Assembly (NCBI GenBank): GCA_934394515.1
Contig: CAKRRU010000013.1
Span: 1 to 35,652 of the forward strand
Source of the DNA: an uncultured Acetatifactor sp.
Lineage (GTDB): Bacteria; Bacillota; Clostridia; Lachnospirales; Lachnospiraceae
Length of the DNA: 35,652 nt
Direction: 5' to 3'
The number at the start of each line of letters is the position of its first letter. Position 1 is the stretch's first letter. The notes under the pieces are model-generated. The model was given only the letters and a program-made list of their open reading frames with translations, had not been told where the DNA came from and did not search any database. Below, in pieces: positions 1-8,306 of this stretch. Made by a program: the position numbers and the translations under genes.

Positions 1-347
1 ATGGAAGTGATGCATCTGGGGTTGCGGCATTTGATGACGTTTTTGATCTGTTTGGGAAGTACCAGTTCCTTCTTCTCGACGATCTCACCGTTTTTGATGA
101 CGTTAACAGTGATATTGTGATCGATGAATGCCAGGACATCCAGATCCAGCATATTGATGTCACATTCTACTTTCAGAATATCCTTTTTGCCCATTTTTCC
201 GCTGCGTGCATTTTTGATGATGGCAACGGTGCAGTCTAATTTATCCAGCTGAAGATGCTCATAGATAGAGAGACTTTTTCCGGCTTTGATATGATCGAGG
301 ACGAAGCCCTCTTCGATTTTTCCTACATTTAACATATGAATAACCAT
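1..347 (-). CDS. pyrI: Aspartate carbamoyltransferase regulatory subunit PyrI, cut by window edge
   Basis: This is the regulatory chain of aspartate transcarbamoylase, which binds nucleotide effectors and holds the catalytic PyrB trimers together in the second step of pyrimidine synthesis. Reading from ATG at 347 gives 115 residues without a stop. They begin MVIHMLNVGKIEEGFVLDHI and end in the start of the zinc domain (KCRNPRCITS), where the first two zinc cysteines in C-x4-C spacing are visible. The remaining zinc ligands lie outside the window. GGAAAGG just upstream is the ribosome binding site. It lies about 170 bp downstream of pyrB on the same strand, the usual pyrB-pyrI order. PyrI of this length and start is typical; the identity is clear and only the C-terminus is missing. 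Confidence 0.95.
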   Translation of the reverse strand, partial: MVIHMLNVGKIEEGFVLDHIKAGKSLSIYEHLQLDKLDCTVAIIKNARSGKMGKKDILKVECDINMLDLDVLAFIDHNITVNVIKNGEIVEKKELVLPKQIKNVIKCRNPRCITS

Positions 348-519
348 GCCTTTCCGTAACCTGCGGATTTCCGGACATTTGAGCCCGGTGCAGGTACAAA
401 TACTTGTGAGTCACGTTCCTTTTATGGAAGATTCAAATTCGATTCCACATGGGGTACACATGACGAAAAAAGTTTGCTGTCGAGTGTACTGATACTAAAT
501 GAATTCGTATGGAATGAAA
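348..519 (-). other. pyrB-pyrI intergenic stretch with a stem-loop before pyrI
   Basis: The 172 bp between pyrB and pyrI is longer than expected for tightly coupled subunit genes. Just before the pyrI ribosome binding site is a nested stem (CCTGC 360-364 with GCAGG 390-394, and CCGG 371-374 with CCGG 385-388). A very short frame containing M-C-T-P-C occurs on the minus strand but has no ribosome binding site. No promoter or terminator is convincing here. Confidence 0.35.
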
Positions 520-1431
520 TTATGCCAGCTCCAGCAATGTCAAAATCAATGCCATACGGACATAGACACCGAACTGTGCCTGTTTGAAATAAGCGGCTCT
601 GGGATCGTCATCGACTTCCACGGAGATCTCGTTGACTCTGGGAAGGGGATGCAGTACCAGCATATTGGGTTTTGCCAGTTCCATCTTTTCCTTGGTCAGT
701 ACATAGAAATCCTTCAGACGGACATAATCCTCTTCGTTGAAGAAACGTTCCTTCTGGACACGGGTCATGTATAACAGGTCAAGTTCCGGCATGACATCTT
801 CCAGACGGATGACTTCCTGATAGGGAATACCTTTTTCACGAAGCATATCGGTGATATAATCCGGTACCTTCAGCTCTTCGGGAGAGATGAAGATGAACTT
901 GATGCCTTCGTAACGAACCAGTGCATTGATCAGGGAGTGTACGGTACGGCCGAATTTCAGATCACCACACAGACCGATGGTGAAGTTATTCAGGTCGCCG
1001 TGCAGGCTGCGGATCGTCTGCAGGTCGGTCAGCGTCTGGGTGGGGTGCTGATGACCGCCGTCACCGGCATTGATCACGGGGATCAGGGATTTCTCTGCGG
1101 CTACCATGGGAGCACCTTCCTTGGGATGGCGCATCGCGCAGATGTCGGCGTAGCAGGAGATGATGCGGATCGTATCGGCTACACTTTCTCCTTTGGATGC
1201 GGAAGAACAGGAAGCATCGGAGAAGCCGATCACTCTGCCGCCCAAGCGGGTCATGGCGGATTCAAAGCTTAGACGCGTACGTGTGCTGGGCTCATAGAAG
1301 CAGGTGGCGAGAATCTTGCCGTCGCATTTGTGCGCGTATTTTGCAGGATCCTTCTGGATGTCATCTGCGAGGGCGAACAGCTTGTCCAGTTCCTCAACAG
1401 AGAAGTCAAGTGGGTTCATCAGGTGTCTCAT
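520..1431 (-). CDS. pyrB: Aspartate carbamoyltransferase catalytic subunit PyrB
   Basis: The enzyme condenses carbamoyl phosphate with aspartate to make N-carbamoylaspartate in pyrimidine synthesis. The 303-residue protein has the family length. It carries the carbamoyl-phosphate loop [15 protein letters not shown] (S-T-R-T near residues 49-52), the HPTQTLTDL segment and the C-terminal [10 protein letters not shown] loop that binds substrate. The start [10 protein letters not shown] at 1431 is supported by GAGGAAA about 8 nt upstream; a second Met at residue 5 is possible. pyrI follows downstream. The leader upstream contains a stem-loop that could be regulatory. No frameshift or missing motif is seen. 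Confidence 0.97.
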   Translation of the reverse strand: MRHLMNPLDFSVEELDKLFALADDIQKDPAKYAHKCDGKILATCFYEPSTRTRLSFESAMTRLGGRVIGFSDASCSSASKGESVADTIRIISCYADICAMRHPKEGAPMVAAEKSLIPVINAGDGGHQHPTQTLTDLQTIRSLHGDLNNFTIGLCGDLKFGRTVHSLINALVRYEGIKFIFISPEELKVPDYITDMLREKGIPYQEVIRLEDVMPELDLLYMTRVQKERFFNEEDYVRLKDFYVLTKEKMELAKPNMLVLHPLPRVNEISVEVDDDPRAAYFKQAQFGVYVRMALILTLLELA

Positions 1432-1469
1432 TTTTTCATTTCCTCATTTCTGCGCTGTTATTTTCGAAG

Positions 1470-1507
1470 CAGTGATCGCACGGAAAATGGGAACCCATGC
1501 ATCACTG
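1470..1507 (-). promoter_or_regulatory. Stem-loop in the pyrB leader
   Basis: CAGTGAT at 1470-1476 pairs with ATCACTG at 1501-1507, and inside it ATGGG (1487-1491) pairs with CCCAT (1494-1498). It lies about 40 nt before the pyrB start codon. No U-run follows, so it is not an intrinsic terminator. It may be an operator dyad or a leader hairpin; I do not recognise a PyrR attenuator. Confidence 0.3.
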
Positions 1508-1593
1508 GATTTACGACATCATAAGAATACAGCGCTTTTCCTATGATGCAGGTAAGAGTGCGCCCGTGGGAAACGGACGGATCATAACCCTGA

Positions 1594-1630
1594 CCAGAAA
1601 AAAGTCGAAGAGGAAAAACTCTTCGACTTT
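1594..1630 (-). terminator. Intrinsic terminator after the nitroreductase gene
   Basis: A perfect 12-bp inverted repeat (AAAGTCGAAGAG at 1601-1612 and CTCTTCGACTTT at 1619-1630, loop of 6) is followed on the minus strand by a run of T ending in TTTTTTC. It lies 5 bp after the nitroreductase stop and insulates pyrB from the upstream gene. Confidence 0.9.
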
Positions 1631-1635
1631 AAATA

Positions 1636-2175
1636 TTACTGTTGATAAGATAATAAATCGGTTACGGCTTTCCGTTTGGGAGCAACGGGTGCTTCTGCGG
1701 GATAGCCGATGGGAATCAATGCGACCAGATCCTGATTTTCAGGAATCTCAAGGAGATCAGCTGCTTCCTGCTGATCGAAGATACCCATGATCACGGTGCC
1801 GAGTCCCTGCTCATAAGCTGCCAGGCAAAAGGCCTCGCTGGCAACACCGGCATCGAACATCTGCCATGCATCGCCTCTGGCGGTAGTGAAAGAACCGTCT
1901 CTCTCGAAACCACTTCTGCCTTTGATTACGGAAACTGCGATTACCATAGGTGCGTTCTCCATGATCTTGCCATTACCCGGAAAGGAGGAAGTACATGCGG
2001 CCAATTTTGCTTTTTTCTCGCCTTCTACAGCGATATAACGAACGATTTGCGTATGCTTCCAGCTGGGAGCATAAGAAGCTGTCTCTACGATCTGAGCCAA
2101 GAGCTCATGAGATACCGGCTGATCCGTGAACTGACGGATACTTCTGCGGCCTGTGATACATTCTTTTGCAGTCAT
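1636..2175 (-). CDS. Nitroreductase-family flavoprotein
   Basis: A 179-residue member of the NAD(P)H-dependent FMN nitroreductase fold. The N-terminal RRSIRQFTDQPV segment is the typical FMN-phosphate-binding start, followed by YAPSWKHTQ. The second half has the AGVASEAFCLAAYEQGLGTVIMG helix and the IPIGYPAE motif. The natural substrate cannot be told from sequence; such proteins reduce quinones, nitro compounds or enones. AGGAGGAT stands 7 nt before the ATG at 2175. The gene is alone between a strong terminator and a long upstream gap, so it is probably transcribed singly. It is short for the family but contains both flavin-contact regions, so it looks intact. Confidence 0.9.
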   Translation of the reverse strand: MTAKECITGRRSIRQFTDQPVSHELLAQIVETASYAPSWKHTQIVRYIAVEGEKKAKLAACTSSFPGNGKIMENAPMVIAVSVIKGRSGFERDGSFTTARGDAWQMFDAGVASEAFCLAAYEQGLGTVIMGIFDQQEAADLLEIPENQDLVALIPIGYPAEAPVAPKRKAVTDLLSYQQ

Positions 2176-2324
2176 GTGTTGATCCTCCTGTATTTTTACT
2201 GATTGTGGTAACTGCTCTCACGCAGTCACACGCATTTTTCATATCATATCATTTCCGTGGAGTAGAATCAAGCCGAAAATTGTGAAAAAAACATACAAAA
2301 TTTATGAAATAAAATAGAAAGGTT

Positions 2325-2353
2325 TTGCATTCCTATTTCGAATAGAATATAAT
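2325..2353 (+). promoter_or_regulatory. Sigma-A-type promoter for the PH-domain gene
   Basis: TTGCAT (2325-2330) and TATAAT (2348-2353) are separated by exactly 17 bp. Transcription would start near 2360, which leaves a 5' leader of about 190 nt before the start codon at 2548. Confidence 0.75.
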
Positions 2354-2367
2354 GAACGCAGGCAATG

Positions 2368-2490
2368 AGCAGTGCGGACGCACGTATTATGAAATATGAC
2401 TGCTTGCAGGCAATATTTTATAATACGCGTGGACGATGGGGCGAAGCCCGTACATCACGGGAACACAACGTGTTTCCGTGATGCACTGCT
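2368..2490 (+). promoter_or_regulatory. Closed multi-branch RNA structure in the 5' leader
   Basis: AGCAGTG (2368-2374) pairs with CACTGCT (2484-2490) and encloses three hairpins. These are a 15-bp stem (2383-2397 with 2413-2427, one G-U pair), a short GGGC-GAA-GCCC hairpin (2439-2449) and a 14-bp stem with a 3-nt loop (2453-2466 with 2470-2483, one G-U pair). The outer stem abuts the last hairpin directly, so it folds as a compact junction. It could be a cis-regulatory RNA or a dispersed palindromic repeat that landed in the leader. It matches no riboswitch class I can name. Confidence 0.5.
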
Positions 2491-2547
2491 ACAAAGAGAA
2501 AACAGAGAGAAAATAGAGAGAAAACAGTGAGAAATAAGGAGGGCAAT

Positions 2548-2931
2548 ATGGCTGTAGAATTCGTGGAGAAAAAACGCTGGTTATTTTTAGGATTACCTTT
2601 TACCTTTACAAAGTATTTTATTCGTGAGGATATGATCACGGTGGATACCGGAGTTTTTACGAAAGTGGAAAATGATTGCTATATGTATAAAGTGCAGGAC
2701 GTGGAGCATACGGCGAGCTTCTGGGAGCGTATCGTGGGGCTGGGAACGATCATCTGCTATACCGGCGACACGACCCATCCGAAGCTGCTCATCGAGCATA
2801 TCCGCAATTCCAGGGAAGTCAAGGATTTTATCCTGAAGGAGTCCGAGGAAGCAAGACTGAAGCGCAGAACCGTGAATATGCTGGATATCGGTTCCGGAGA
2901 TTTTGGGGATATGGACGGAGACCTGCAGTAA
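2548..2931 (+). CDS. Small PH-domain (bPH_2-like) protein
   Basis: A 127-residue protein with the pattern of bacterial PH-like domains of the YdbS/DUF304 type: KYFIREDMITVDTGVFTKVENDCYMYKVQDVEHTASFWERI followed by a GTIICYTGDTTHPKLLIEHI strand-helix unit. Unlike many relatives it lacks clear transmembrane helices, and it ends in an acidic tail. The start at 2548 follows AAGGAGGGCAAT; an upstream in-frame GTG at 2527 has no such site. It is preceded by a strong promoter and a structured leader and followed by a terminator-like hairpin and then a MATE exporter. Its molecular role is unknown; PH-like domains of this type are often found with membrane or stress proteins. Confidence 0.8.
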   Translation: MAVEFVEKKRWLFLGLPFTFTKYFIREDMITVDTGVFTKVENDCYMYKVQDVEHTASFWERIVGLGTIICYTGDTTHPKLLIEHIRNSREVKDFILKESEEARLKRRTVNMLDIGSGDFGDMDGDLQ

Positions 2932-2956
2932 GATACATAGATAAGAAATACAAAGA

Positions 2957-2984
2957 GACGGGACCTTCCGGGGTCCTGTCTTTT
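2957..2984 (+). terminator. Terminator-like hairpin between the PH gene and the MATE gene
   Basis: GACGGGACC (2957-2965) pairs with GGTCCTGTC (2972-2980) through nine pairs including one G-T, and TTTT follows. The short T tract suggests partial termination, which would let MATE be expressed at a lower level from the upstream promoter. Confidence 0.6.
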
Positions 2985-2999
2985 CGGGAGAAGAGATTT

Positions 3000-4373
3000 A
3001 TGGAACTTGATATGACGAAGGGAAATCCTTCCAAATTGATCATAAAATTTATCATTCCTATTATTATAGGTAATATCTTCCAGCAGCTGTACAGCATGGT
3101 GGACACGATTATCGTAGGACGATTCGTGGGTGTGGATGCCCTGGCGGCGGTAGGCGCGACCGGATCGGTGAGCTTTCTGATCCTGGGTTTCACGCAGGGG
3201 CTGACTACCGGCTTCACGGTACTGACGGCACAGCGGTTTGGCGCCGGTGACAGGGAAGGCATGCGCAAAAGTATCGGAAGCGCAGCGGTATTGTCGGTCA
3301 TCGTGACAATCGTGATGACGGCGGTCAGTATGTTTAGCATGGACGGTCTGCTGCGCGTGATGAATACACCGGAAGATATTTTTGATATGACGAAAGAGTA
3401 TATCATGATCATCTGTGCAGGAATCGCCTGCAACGTCCTGTATAATCTGTTGTCCAGTATTCTGCGTGCCATAGGCAACAGCGTAGTGCCTCTGGTGCTG
3501 TTAGTAATTGCTTCTGTGGTTAATATCGTTCTGGATTATGTATTGATCGTGTACGGTCGTATGGGAGTCGGCGGAGCGGCTTATGCGACGATTATATCCC
3601 AGGGACTGTCCGGCGTGCTGTGCCTGATCTATATTATAAAAAGTGTGCCGACGCTGCATATCCGTCCGGAACACTGCAAGCTGGAGAGTCAGCGCGTAAG
3701 GAACCAGCTTACCGTTGGGATTCCCATGGCACTGCAGTTCTCCATTACCGCAGTCGGTACGATTCTCGTACAGGCAGCGCTGAATCTGCTGGGTTCTACG
3801 GTGGTAGCGTCCTATTCGGTGTCCTGCAAGGTGGAGCAGCTGGTGACACAGCCGTTCTCGGCGATGGGTGTGACGATGGCAACCTACAGTGCACAGAACC
3901 GCGGTATCAATGATCTGAACCGGATTCGGAAGGGTGTAAAAGCAGCCAACATCATGTCAGGAATCTATGCAGTGATCGTCTACGGGCTGGTATATCTGGC
4001 AGTGCCTTATATTGTGCCGCTGTTCATCACAGAACAGATTGAGATGGTATGCGGTTATGTGAAAACATATATTGCTATCTGCGGTGTGTTCTTTATTCCT
4101 CTGGGCATGATCTTTATTTTCAGGAACGCCCTGCAGGGCTGCGGATTCGGTTTCATTCCCATGATGGGCGGCGTGGTGGAACTGGTGAGCAGAGGTGTTG
4201 TCGCTTTCGCGGCGGCATATCTGCTGAGTTATGTCGGCGTCTGCTTCGCCAATGCCAGTGCATGGCTGACTGCCGGAATCTTTTTACTCATAGCGTATCA
4301 TTTCCTTATGAAAAAGATGGTGCGTGACAAGAAAGCACATGAGGAGCGTATGCTGGCAGAGGCAATGCAATAG
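3000..4373 (+). CDS. MATE-family multidrug/cation efflux transporter
   Basis: A 457-residue, twelve-helix membrane exporter of the MATE family, expected to expel cationic organic compounds in exchange for Na+ or H+. Typical family segments are MTKGNPSKLIIKFIIPIIIGNIFQQLYSMVD, IIVGRFVGVDALAAVGATGS, GFTQGLTTGFTVLTAQRFGAGD and, in the second half, GIPMALQFSITAVGTILVQAALN. The start at 3000 follows GGGAGAAGAG; a Met four codons later is an alternative. The C-terminus is a short charged cytoplasmic tail. It lies 68 bp after the PH-domain gene and ends 14 bp from a convergent membrane protein gene. The substrate cannot be inferred. Confidence 0.93.
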   Translation: MELDMTKGNPSKLIIKFIIPIIIGNIFQQLYSMVDTIIVGRFVGVDALAAVGATGSVSFLILGFTQGLTTGFTVLTAQRFGAGDREGMRKSIGSAAVLSVIVTIVMTAVSMFSMDGLLRVMNTPEDIFDMTKEYIMIICAGIACNVLYNLLSSILRAIGNSVVPLVLLVIASVVNIVLDYVLIVYGRMGVGGAAYATIISQGLSGVLCLIYIIKSVPTLHIRPEHCKLESQRVRNQLTVGIPMALQFSITAVGTILVQAALNLLGSTVVASYSVSCKVEQLVTQPFSAMGVTMATYSAQNRGINDLNRIRKGVKAANIMSGIYAVIVYGLVYLAVPYIVPLFITEQIEMVCGYVKTYIAICGVFFIPLGMIFIFRNALQGCGFGFIPMMGGVVELVSRGVVAFAAAYLLSYVGVCFANASAWLTAGIFLLIAYHFLMKKMVRDKKAHEERMLAEAMQ

Positions 4374-4387
4374 GGTTAAGGCATTTT

Positions 4388-4810
4388 TCAGCGCAGAATT
4401 TTTTCGAAGAACAGTCCAGCGAGGAACCACCAGGGAGCATAATCCAACCGGACGATGCGGTGGATATGGAAACGGCTTTTTAGATAGTCCCAGGGGCACA
4501 GGCCGCGTTTCCAGAGCAGACGCCCACTGAAGTATTCTACGGTAAAAATCAGTAGCATATAGAACAGTCCCCGTTTCAGACGGCCGATATGCAGTTTTGC
4601 AAAAAGCCGCTTGCACGGTGCCAACAGGCAGGCACAGCCGTAGATGGGGAACATCCACAGCGAAGTGGTGCCGGTAAGCCGCAGGTCACGGCGCTTCAGA
4701 GAATGCAGCGCTGTGAACAGGATTTCCATACACCAGCCGCATAAACCGCAGAGCAGAAAGTTTCTGCCGAAGATTTTTAAGTTGTTTGTTGCTGCTTCTA
4801 TCATTTTCAT
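4388..4810 (-). CDS. Putative ABC-transporter type IV (CmpB-like) small membrane protein
   Basis: A 140-residue protein with about four hydrophobic segments. The motifs GWCMEILF, TTSLWMFPIYGCACLL and WKRGLCPWDY resemble the PF06541-type family usually labelled putative ABC-transporter type IV, whose function is not known. There is no ABC ATPase beside it. No clear ribosome binding site precedes the ATG at 4810, and the next in-frame Met is two codons later, so the start is uncertain. It converges with MATE and diverges from the folate operon. The family assignment rests on these aromatic/glycine motifs only. Confidence 0.7.
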   Translation of the reverse strand: MKMIEAATNNLKIFGRNFLLCGLCGWCMEILFTALHSLKRRDLRLTGTTSLWMFPIYGCACLLAPCKRLFAKLHIGRLKRGLFYMLLIFTVEYFSGRLLWKRGLCPWDYLKSRFHIHRIVRLDYAPWWFLAGLFFEKILR

Positions 4811-4983
4811 GAAGTTAGTATGTGTATGTTATAAAGAAAAGATACTGAAGTAACTGAAAGAGATGCATAGCAACTCTGACATGCAGTTTTGCGAATAAGA
4901 CTCCGAAGCGTTCAGAAATCTGCTCGGAAAACACGAAGTAATAAAAGAAAAAGGTCCATGTTTTGAGACAGAAGGAAGCGGCC

Positions 4984-6300
4984 ATGAATTATCAGGAAGC
5001 AATGGAATATATGGAAAAAGTGGGAACCTACGGAATCGTTCCGGGGTTGGACAGCATCAAAGAGCTGTGTCGGAGACTGGGCAATCCGCAGGATGACCTT
5101 AAGTTCGCTCATATCGCGGGAACTAACGGAAAAGGATCCACACTTGCCTATATTTCTTCTATTTTACAGGCAGCCGGATACCGGGTGGGAAAATATATAT
5201 CACCTGTTATTAGTGAATATTGCGAGAAAATCCAGATTGGAAAGCAGAAAATATCCCATAAAGATTTGTGCGAAGGTTTGGATATCATCAGAAAATATTG
5301 TGATGATATGGTGAAAGACGGCTTTCACCATCCAACACCGTTTGAAATAGAGACGGCATTGGCCTTTTGGTATTTCAAGGAGAAAAACTGTGATATCGTC
5401 GTGCTGGAGACCGGGATGGGCGGCAGAGAAGACGCTACCAACCTGATCACGACGACACAGGTAGCGGTACTGGCGTCCATTGGTATGGATCACATGAAAT
5501 TTTTAGGAAACAGTCTGGAAGAGATCGCAGCCCACAAGGCAGGCATCTGCAAGCCCGGGTGTATTGTGGTATCCATGAGACAAAAGGACGCTGCCATGAA
5601 AGTGGTGGAACAGACGGCAGCACAGCTTGACTGTCCTGTTATCATTGCGGATGCAGCAAATGCAAAACACGTAAAATACGGTCTGAAAAAGCAGACGTTT
5701 GATTACGGAGATTACAAAAAGCTGGAGATCTCACTGGCCGGAAAGTTTCAGGTGGCAAACGCCGTGCTGGCGATAGAAGCAGTACAGGCACTGGAAATGT
5801 GCGGATACGAAATCAAAGAAAGTGCGATGCGCAAGGGCCTGCGTGAAACTTCCTGGAGCGGACGGCTGCAGATATTGGAAACACACCCGTTATTTATCAT
5901 AGACGGTGCTCATAATGAGGATGCAGCCGTAAAACTTGCGGATTCCATAGAATTCTATTTTACAAATAAAAGAATTATCTATATAATGGGAATGTTAAAG
6001 GATAAGGAAGTAGATCGTGTGATTGCATTGACGGAAAAATATGCGGATCAGATTCTCACGGTAACACCTCCCGAAAATTCCAGAGCCATGCATGCCTATG
6101 ATCTGGCACAGGAGGTAGCGAAGGTACACACAGACGTGACGGCAGTCGACAGTCTGGAAGAGGCGGTGGAACTGAGTCATCTGCTGGCAGGAAAAAATGA
6201 TGTGATATTGTGTTTTGGGTCACTCTCTTATCTGGGAAGAATCCTGAAGATCATGGAGAAGAGACAGGCAGCGAAAGAAACACGGAAAGCGAAGCGGTAA
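4984..6300 (+). CDS. folC: Folylpolyglutamate/dihydrofolate synthase FolC
   Basis: This ATP-dependent ligase adds glutamate to dihydropteroate and folates. The 438-residue protein has the P-loop GTNGKGS at residues 46-52, the [14 protein letters not shown] motif, MDHMKFLG for the second-domain contact, and [25 protein letters not shown], the Mur-ligase-like C-domain signature. The start at 4984 follows AGAAGGAAG; a TTG seven codons earlier is in frame but less likely. It is the first gene of a folate operon on the plus strand, and folE begins 8 bp after its stop. Bifunctional FolC/FPGS activity is likely because no second folC is seen nearby. Confidence 0.96.
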   Translation: MNYQEAMEYMEKVGTYGIVPGLDSIKELCRRLGNPQDDLKFAHIAGTNGKGSTLAYISSILQAAGYRVGKYISPVISEYCEKIQIGKQKISHKDLCEGLDIIRKYCDDMVKDGFHHPTPFEIETALAFWYFKEKNCDIVVLETGMGGREDATNLITTTQVAVLASIGMDHMKFLGNSLEEIAAHKAGICKPGCIVVSMRQKDAAMKVVEQTAAQLDCPVIIADAANAKHVKYGLKKQTFDYGDYKKLEISLAGKFQVANAVLAIEAVQALEMCGYEIKESAMRKGLRETSWSGRLQILETHPLFIIDGAHNEDAAVKLADSIEFYFTNKRIIYIMGMLKDKEVDRVIALTEKYADQILTVTPPENSRAMHAYDLAQEVAKVHTDVTAVDSLEEAVELSHLLAGKNDVILCFGSLSYLGRILKIMEKRQAAKETRKAKR

Positions 6301-6308
6301 AAGATAAA

Positions 6309-6866
6309 ATGGTAGATCAGAAAAAAGTGCAGGAAGCGATAAAGCTTTTACTGGAAGGAATCGGCGAAGATACAGACAGAGAAGGACTTAAGGAGACACC
6401 GGAACGAATCGGAAGAATGTATGAGGAAATCTGCGGCGGTATGGACGGAGATGCAGGAGAGCATCTCTCAAAGGTATTCTCTGTAGAAAATAATGAAATG
6501 GTGCTGGAAAAGGACATCACGTTTTATTCTATGTGCGAGCATCATCTGATGCCTTTCTACGGAAAAGCACACGTGGCATACATTCCGGACGGAAAGGTAG
6601 TGGGCTTAAGCAAACTTGCCAGAACCGTGGAAGTCTACGCCAAAAGATTACAGATCCAGGAACGGATGACGGCGCAGATCGCCGATGACATCATGAAGTA
6701 TCTGGCACCACAGGGCGTCATGGTCATGCTGGAAGCGGAGCATATGTGCATGACGATGCGCGGCATCAAAAAGCCCGGCAGTCAGACAGTTACCTTGGTG
6801 ACCAGAGGTGTTTTTGCGGAGAATAAGGAACTGCAGGACAGATTTTTACAGTTGATAAAACATTAA
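6309..6866 (+). CDS. folE: GTP cyclohydrolase I FolE
   Basis: The enzyme converts GTP to 7,8-dihydroneopterin triphosphate, the first step of folate synthesis. The 185-residue protein has the zinc ligands C76, H79 (in [20 protein letters not shown]) and C147 ([11 protein letters not shown]), plus [10 protein letters not shown] and RLQIQERMT. The start [10 protein letters not shown] at 6309 fits the family. No strong Shine-Dalgarno is seen before it, so translation may depend on coupling to folC, whose stop is 8 bp away. It is the classical type IA enzyme with the usual length. Confidence 0.96.
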   Translation: MVDQKKVQEAIKLLLEGIGEDTDREGLKETPERIGRMYEEICGGMDGDAGEHLSKVFSVENNEMVLEKDITFYSMCEHHLMPFYGKAHVAYIPDGKVVGLSKLARTVEVYAKRLQIQERMTAQIADDIMKYLAPQGVMVMLEAEHMCMTMRGIKKPGSQTVTLVTRGVFAENKELQDRFLQLIKH

Positions 6867-6912
6867 GGACGGACAGCAAAGAAAACGGATAGAAGGTATT
6901 GAGGCTACTGTA

Positions 6913-7395
6913 TTGGATAGAATTGATAAAATATTAAATCATAATTTGTTTTTATACCATTTACAGAAAAATAATGCGGCAGAAGCAGACAGACGCTTCT
7001 GCCGTCATAGTATGGTACATTTTCTGGATGTGGCGAGAATCGCTGCGATTATTTCGCTGGAAGAAGAGATTCCGGTGGATAGGGAGTGGATCTATGCGGC
7101 AGCACTGTTGCACGACTGTGGAAAACATGAACAGTATGAGAACGGCACACCGCATGAACAGGCGAGTGCACGAATTGCTCCGGAAATCTTGAAAGATTGT
7201 GGATTTGATGATAAAGAAACAGATGTTATTGTAACGGCAATCCTGCGGCACAGAGATCCGGAAGCCGCGAAAGAGCGCAATCTGAACGGTATTTTATACC
7301 GGGCGGACAAGGGAAGCCGTGCATGTTTTGCCTGTGAGGCAGAGAGCGACTGCAACTGGAAAGACGGGAGAAAAAATCTGGTGATCAGGTACTGA
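6913..7395 (+). CDS. HD-domain hydrolase in the folate operon
   Basis: A 160-residue HD-superfamily metal-dependent phosphohydrolase. Candidate metal ligands are H36, the H67-D68 pair in ALLHDCGKHEQY, H81, H113 (ILRHRD) and D132 (RADKGSR). A small cysteine cluster (C138, C141, C147) lies near the end. The start is TTG at 6913, with GAGG 8 nt upstream and no better ATG. It is embedded between folE and folP with short gaps, so it is co-transcribed with folate genes. Its substrate is not known; removal of phosphates from dihydroneopterin triphosphate or monophosphate is an attractive inference because no other phosphatase is in the operon. Confidence 0.88.
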   Translation: MDRIDKILNHNLFLYHLQKNNAAEADRRFCRHSMVHFLDVARIAAIISLEEEIPVDREWIYAAALLHDCGKHEQYENGTPHEQASARIAPEILKDCGFDDKETDVIVTAILRHRDPEAAKERNLNGILYRADKGSRACFACEAESDCNWKDGRKNLVIRY

Positions 7396-7432
7396 AAAGT
7401 GAATGATAATAAAAATACGGGGAGAAAAGCAA

Positions 7433-8248
7433 ATGAAGATCGGCAACAGAGAGTATCAGACAAAAGGACATACTTACGTGATGGGAATCCTGAATGTAAC
7501 ACCGGATTCTTTTTCCGATGGCGGAAAATGGAATGACAGAGACAGAGCTTTGAAACATGTGGAAGAAATGATTGCGGAAGGCATGGACATCGTGGATATC
7601 GGCGGAGAATCGACACGTTCCGGGTATACCCTTCTGTCTGATGAGGAAGAGATTTCCAGAATTGCACCTATGATCGAAGCGGTTAAGGCGAATTTTGATA
7701 TTCCTATTTCGCTGGATACTTATAAAAGCAAAGTTGCCGAAGCCGGAATCCTGGCAGGCGCGGATCTCATCAATGATATCTGGGGACTGAAATATGACAG
7801 GCACATGGCCAAAGTCATTGCAAAGAGCGGTCTGCCCTGCTGTCTGATGCATAATCGCAAGGAAGCGGACTATCGGGATTTTATGCAGGATGTGGCAGCA
7901 GATCTGGCAGATACGATTCATCTGGCGGAAGCGGCAGGTATTGCAGATGAGAAGATCATCCTGGATCCCGGTGTGGGATTTGGCAAGTCTTATGAGAATA
8001 ATCTGGAGATCATCAACTGCCTGGAAGAATTAAATATGTTCGGTTATCCGTTACTGCTGGGATGCAGCCGTAAGTCCGTTATCGGCCTGACACTGAATCT
8101 TCCGGTGACGGAGAGAGTGGAGGGAACCCTGGTGACGACCATGTTCGGCGTCCTGAAGGGCTGCATGTTTGTCCGTGTGCATGATGTGAAAGAAAACGTA
8201 CGGACTATTAAAATGTGTGAAGCCATACTGAACAGTGCCGGCAGATAA
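7433..8248 (+). CDS. folP: Dihydropteroate synthase FolP
   Basis: This is the TIM-barrel enzyme that joins hydroxymethyl-dihydropterin pyrophosphate with p-aminobenzoate, the target of sulfonamides. The 271-residue protein shows VMGILNVTPDSFSDGG at residues 16-31, DIGGESTRSG, PISLDTYKSKVAEAG, INDIWG, LMHNR, ILDPGVGFGKS and LLGCSRKSVIG, all canonical. The start at 7433 follows GGGGAGAAAAG. It is located between the HD gene and folBK in the same operon. Confidence 0.97.
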   Translation: MKIGNREYQTKGHTYVMGILNVTPDSFSDGGKWNDRDRALKHVEEMIAEGMDIVDIGGESTRSGYTLLSDEEEISRIAPMIEAVKANFDIPISLDTYKSKVAEAGILAGADLINDIWGLKYDRHMAKVIAKSGLPCCLMHNRKEADYRDFMQDVAADLADTIHLAEAAGIADEKIILDPGVGFGKSYENNLEIINCLEELNMFGYPLLLGCSRKSVIGLTLNLPVTERVEGTLVTTMFGVLKGCMFVRVHDVKENVRTIKMCEAILNSAGR

Positions 8249-8306
8249 GCCCCGGAGAAGCAAGGTAAAGAGGGAGCAGGAGAAAACAAAGGAAGGTGAA
8301 AGATCA

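Larger units (their letters stand above)
2176..2547. other. 372-bp intergenic region with promoter and structured leader
   Basis: There is no credible gene. The left part must hold the nitroreductase promoter (minus strand), for which I see no convincing boxes. The right part holds a strong plus-strand promoter and a highly structured transcribed leader, listed separately. Just before the PH-gene ribosome binding site is a short run of imperfect GAGAAAACA-like repeats (about 2495-2530). Confidence 0.6.

Noticed and set aside
2361..2490. Guanidine-I (ykkC) riboswitch upstream of a MATE exporter
   Set aside because: The gene context fits, but the conserved core sequence elements of that class are not visible; only palindromic stems are.
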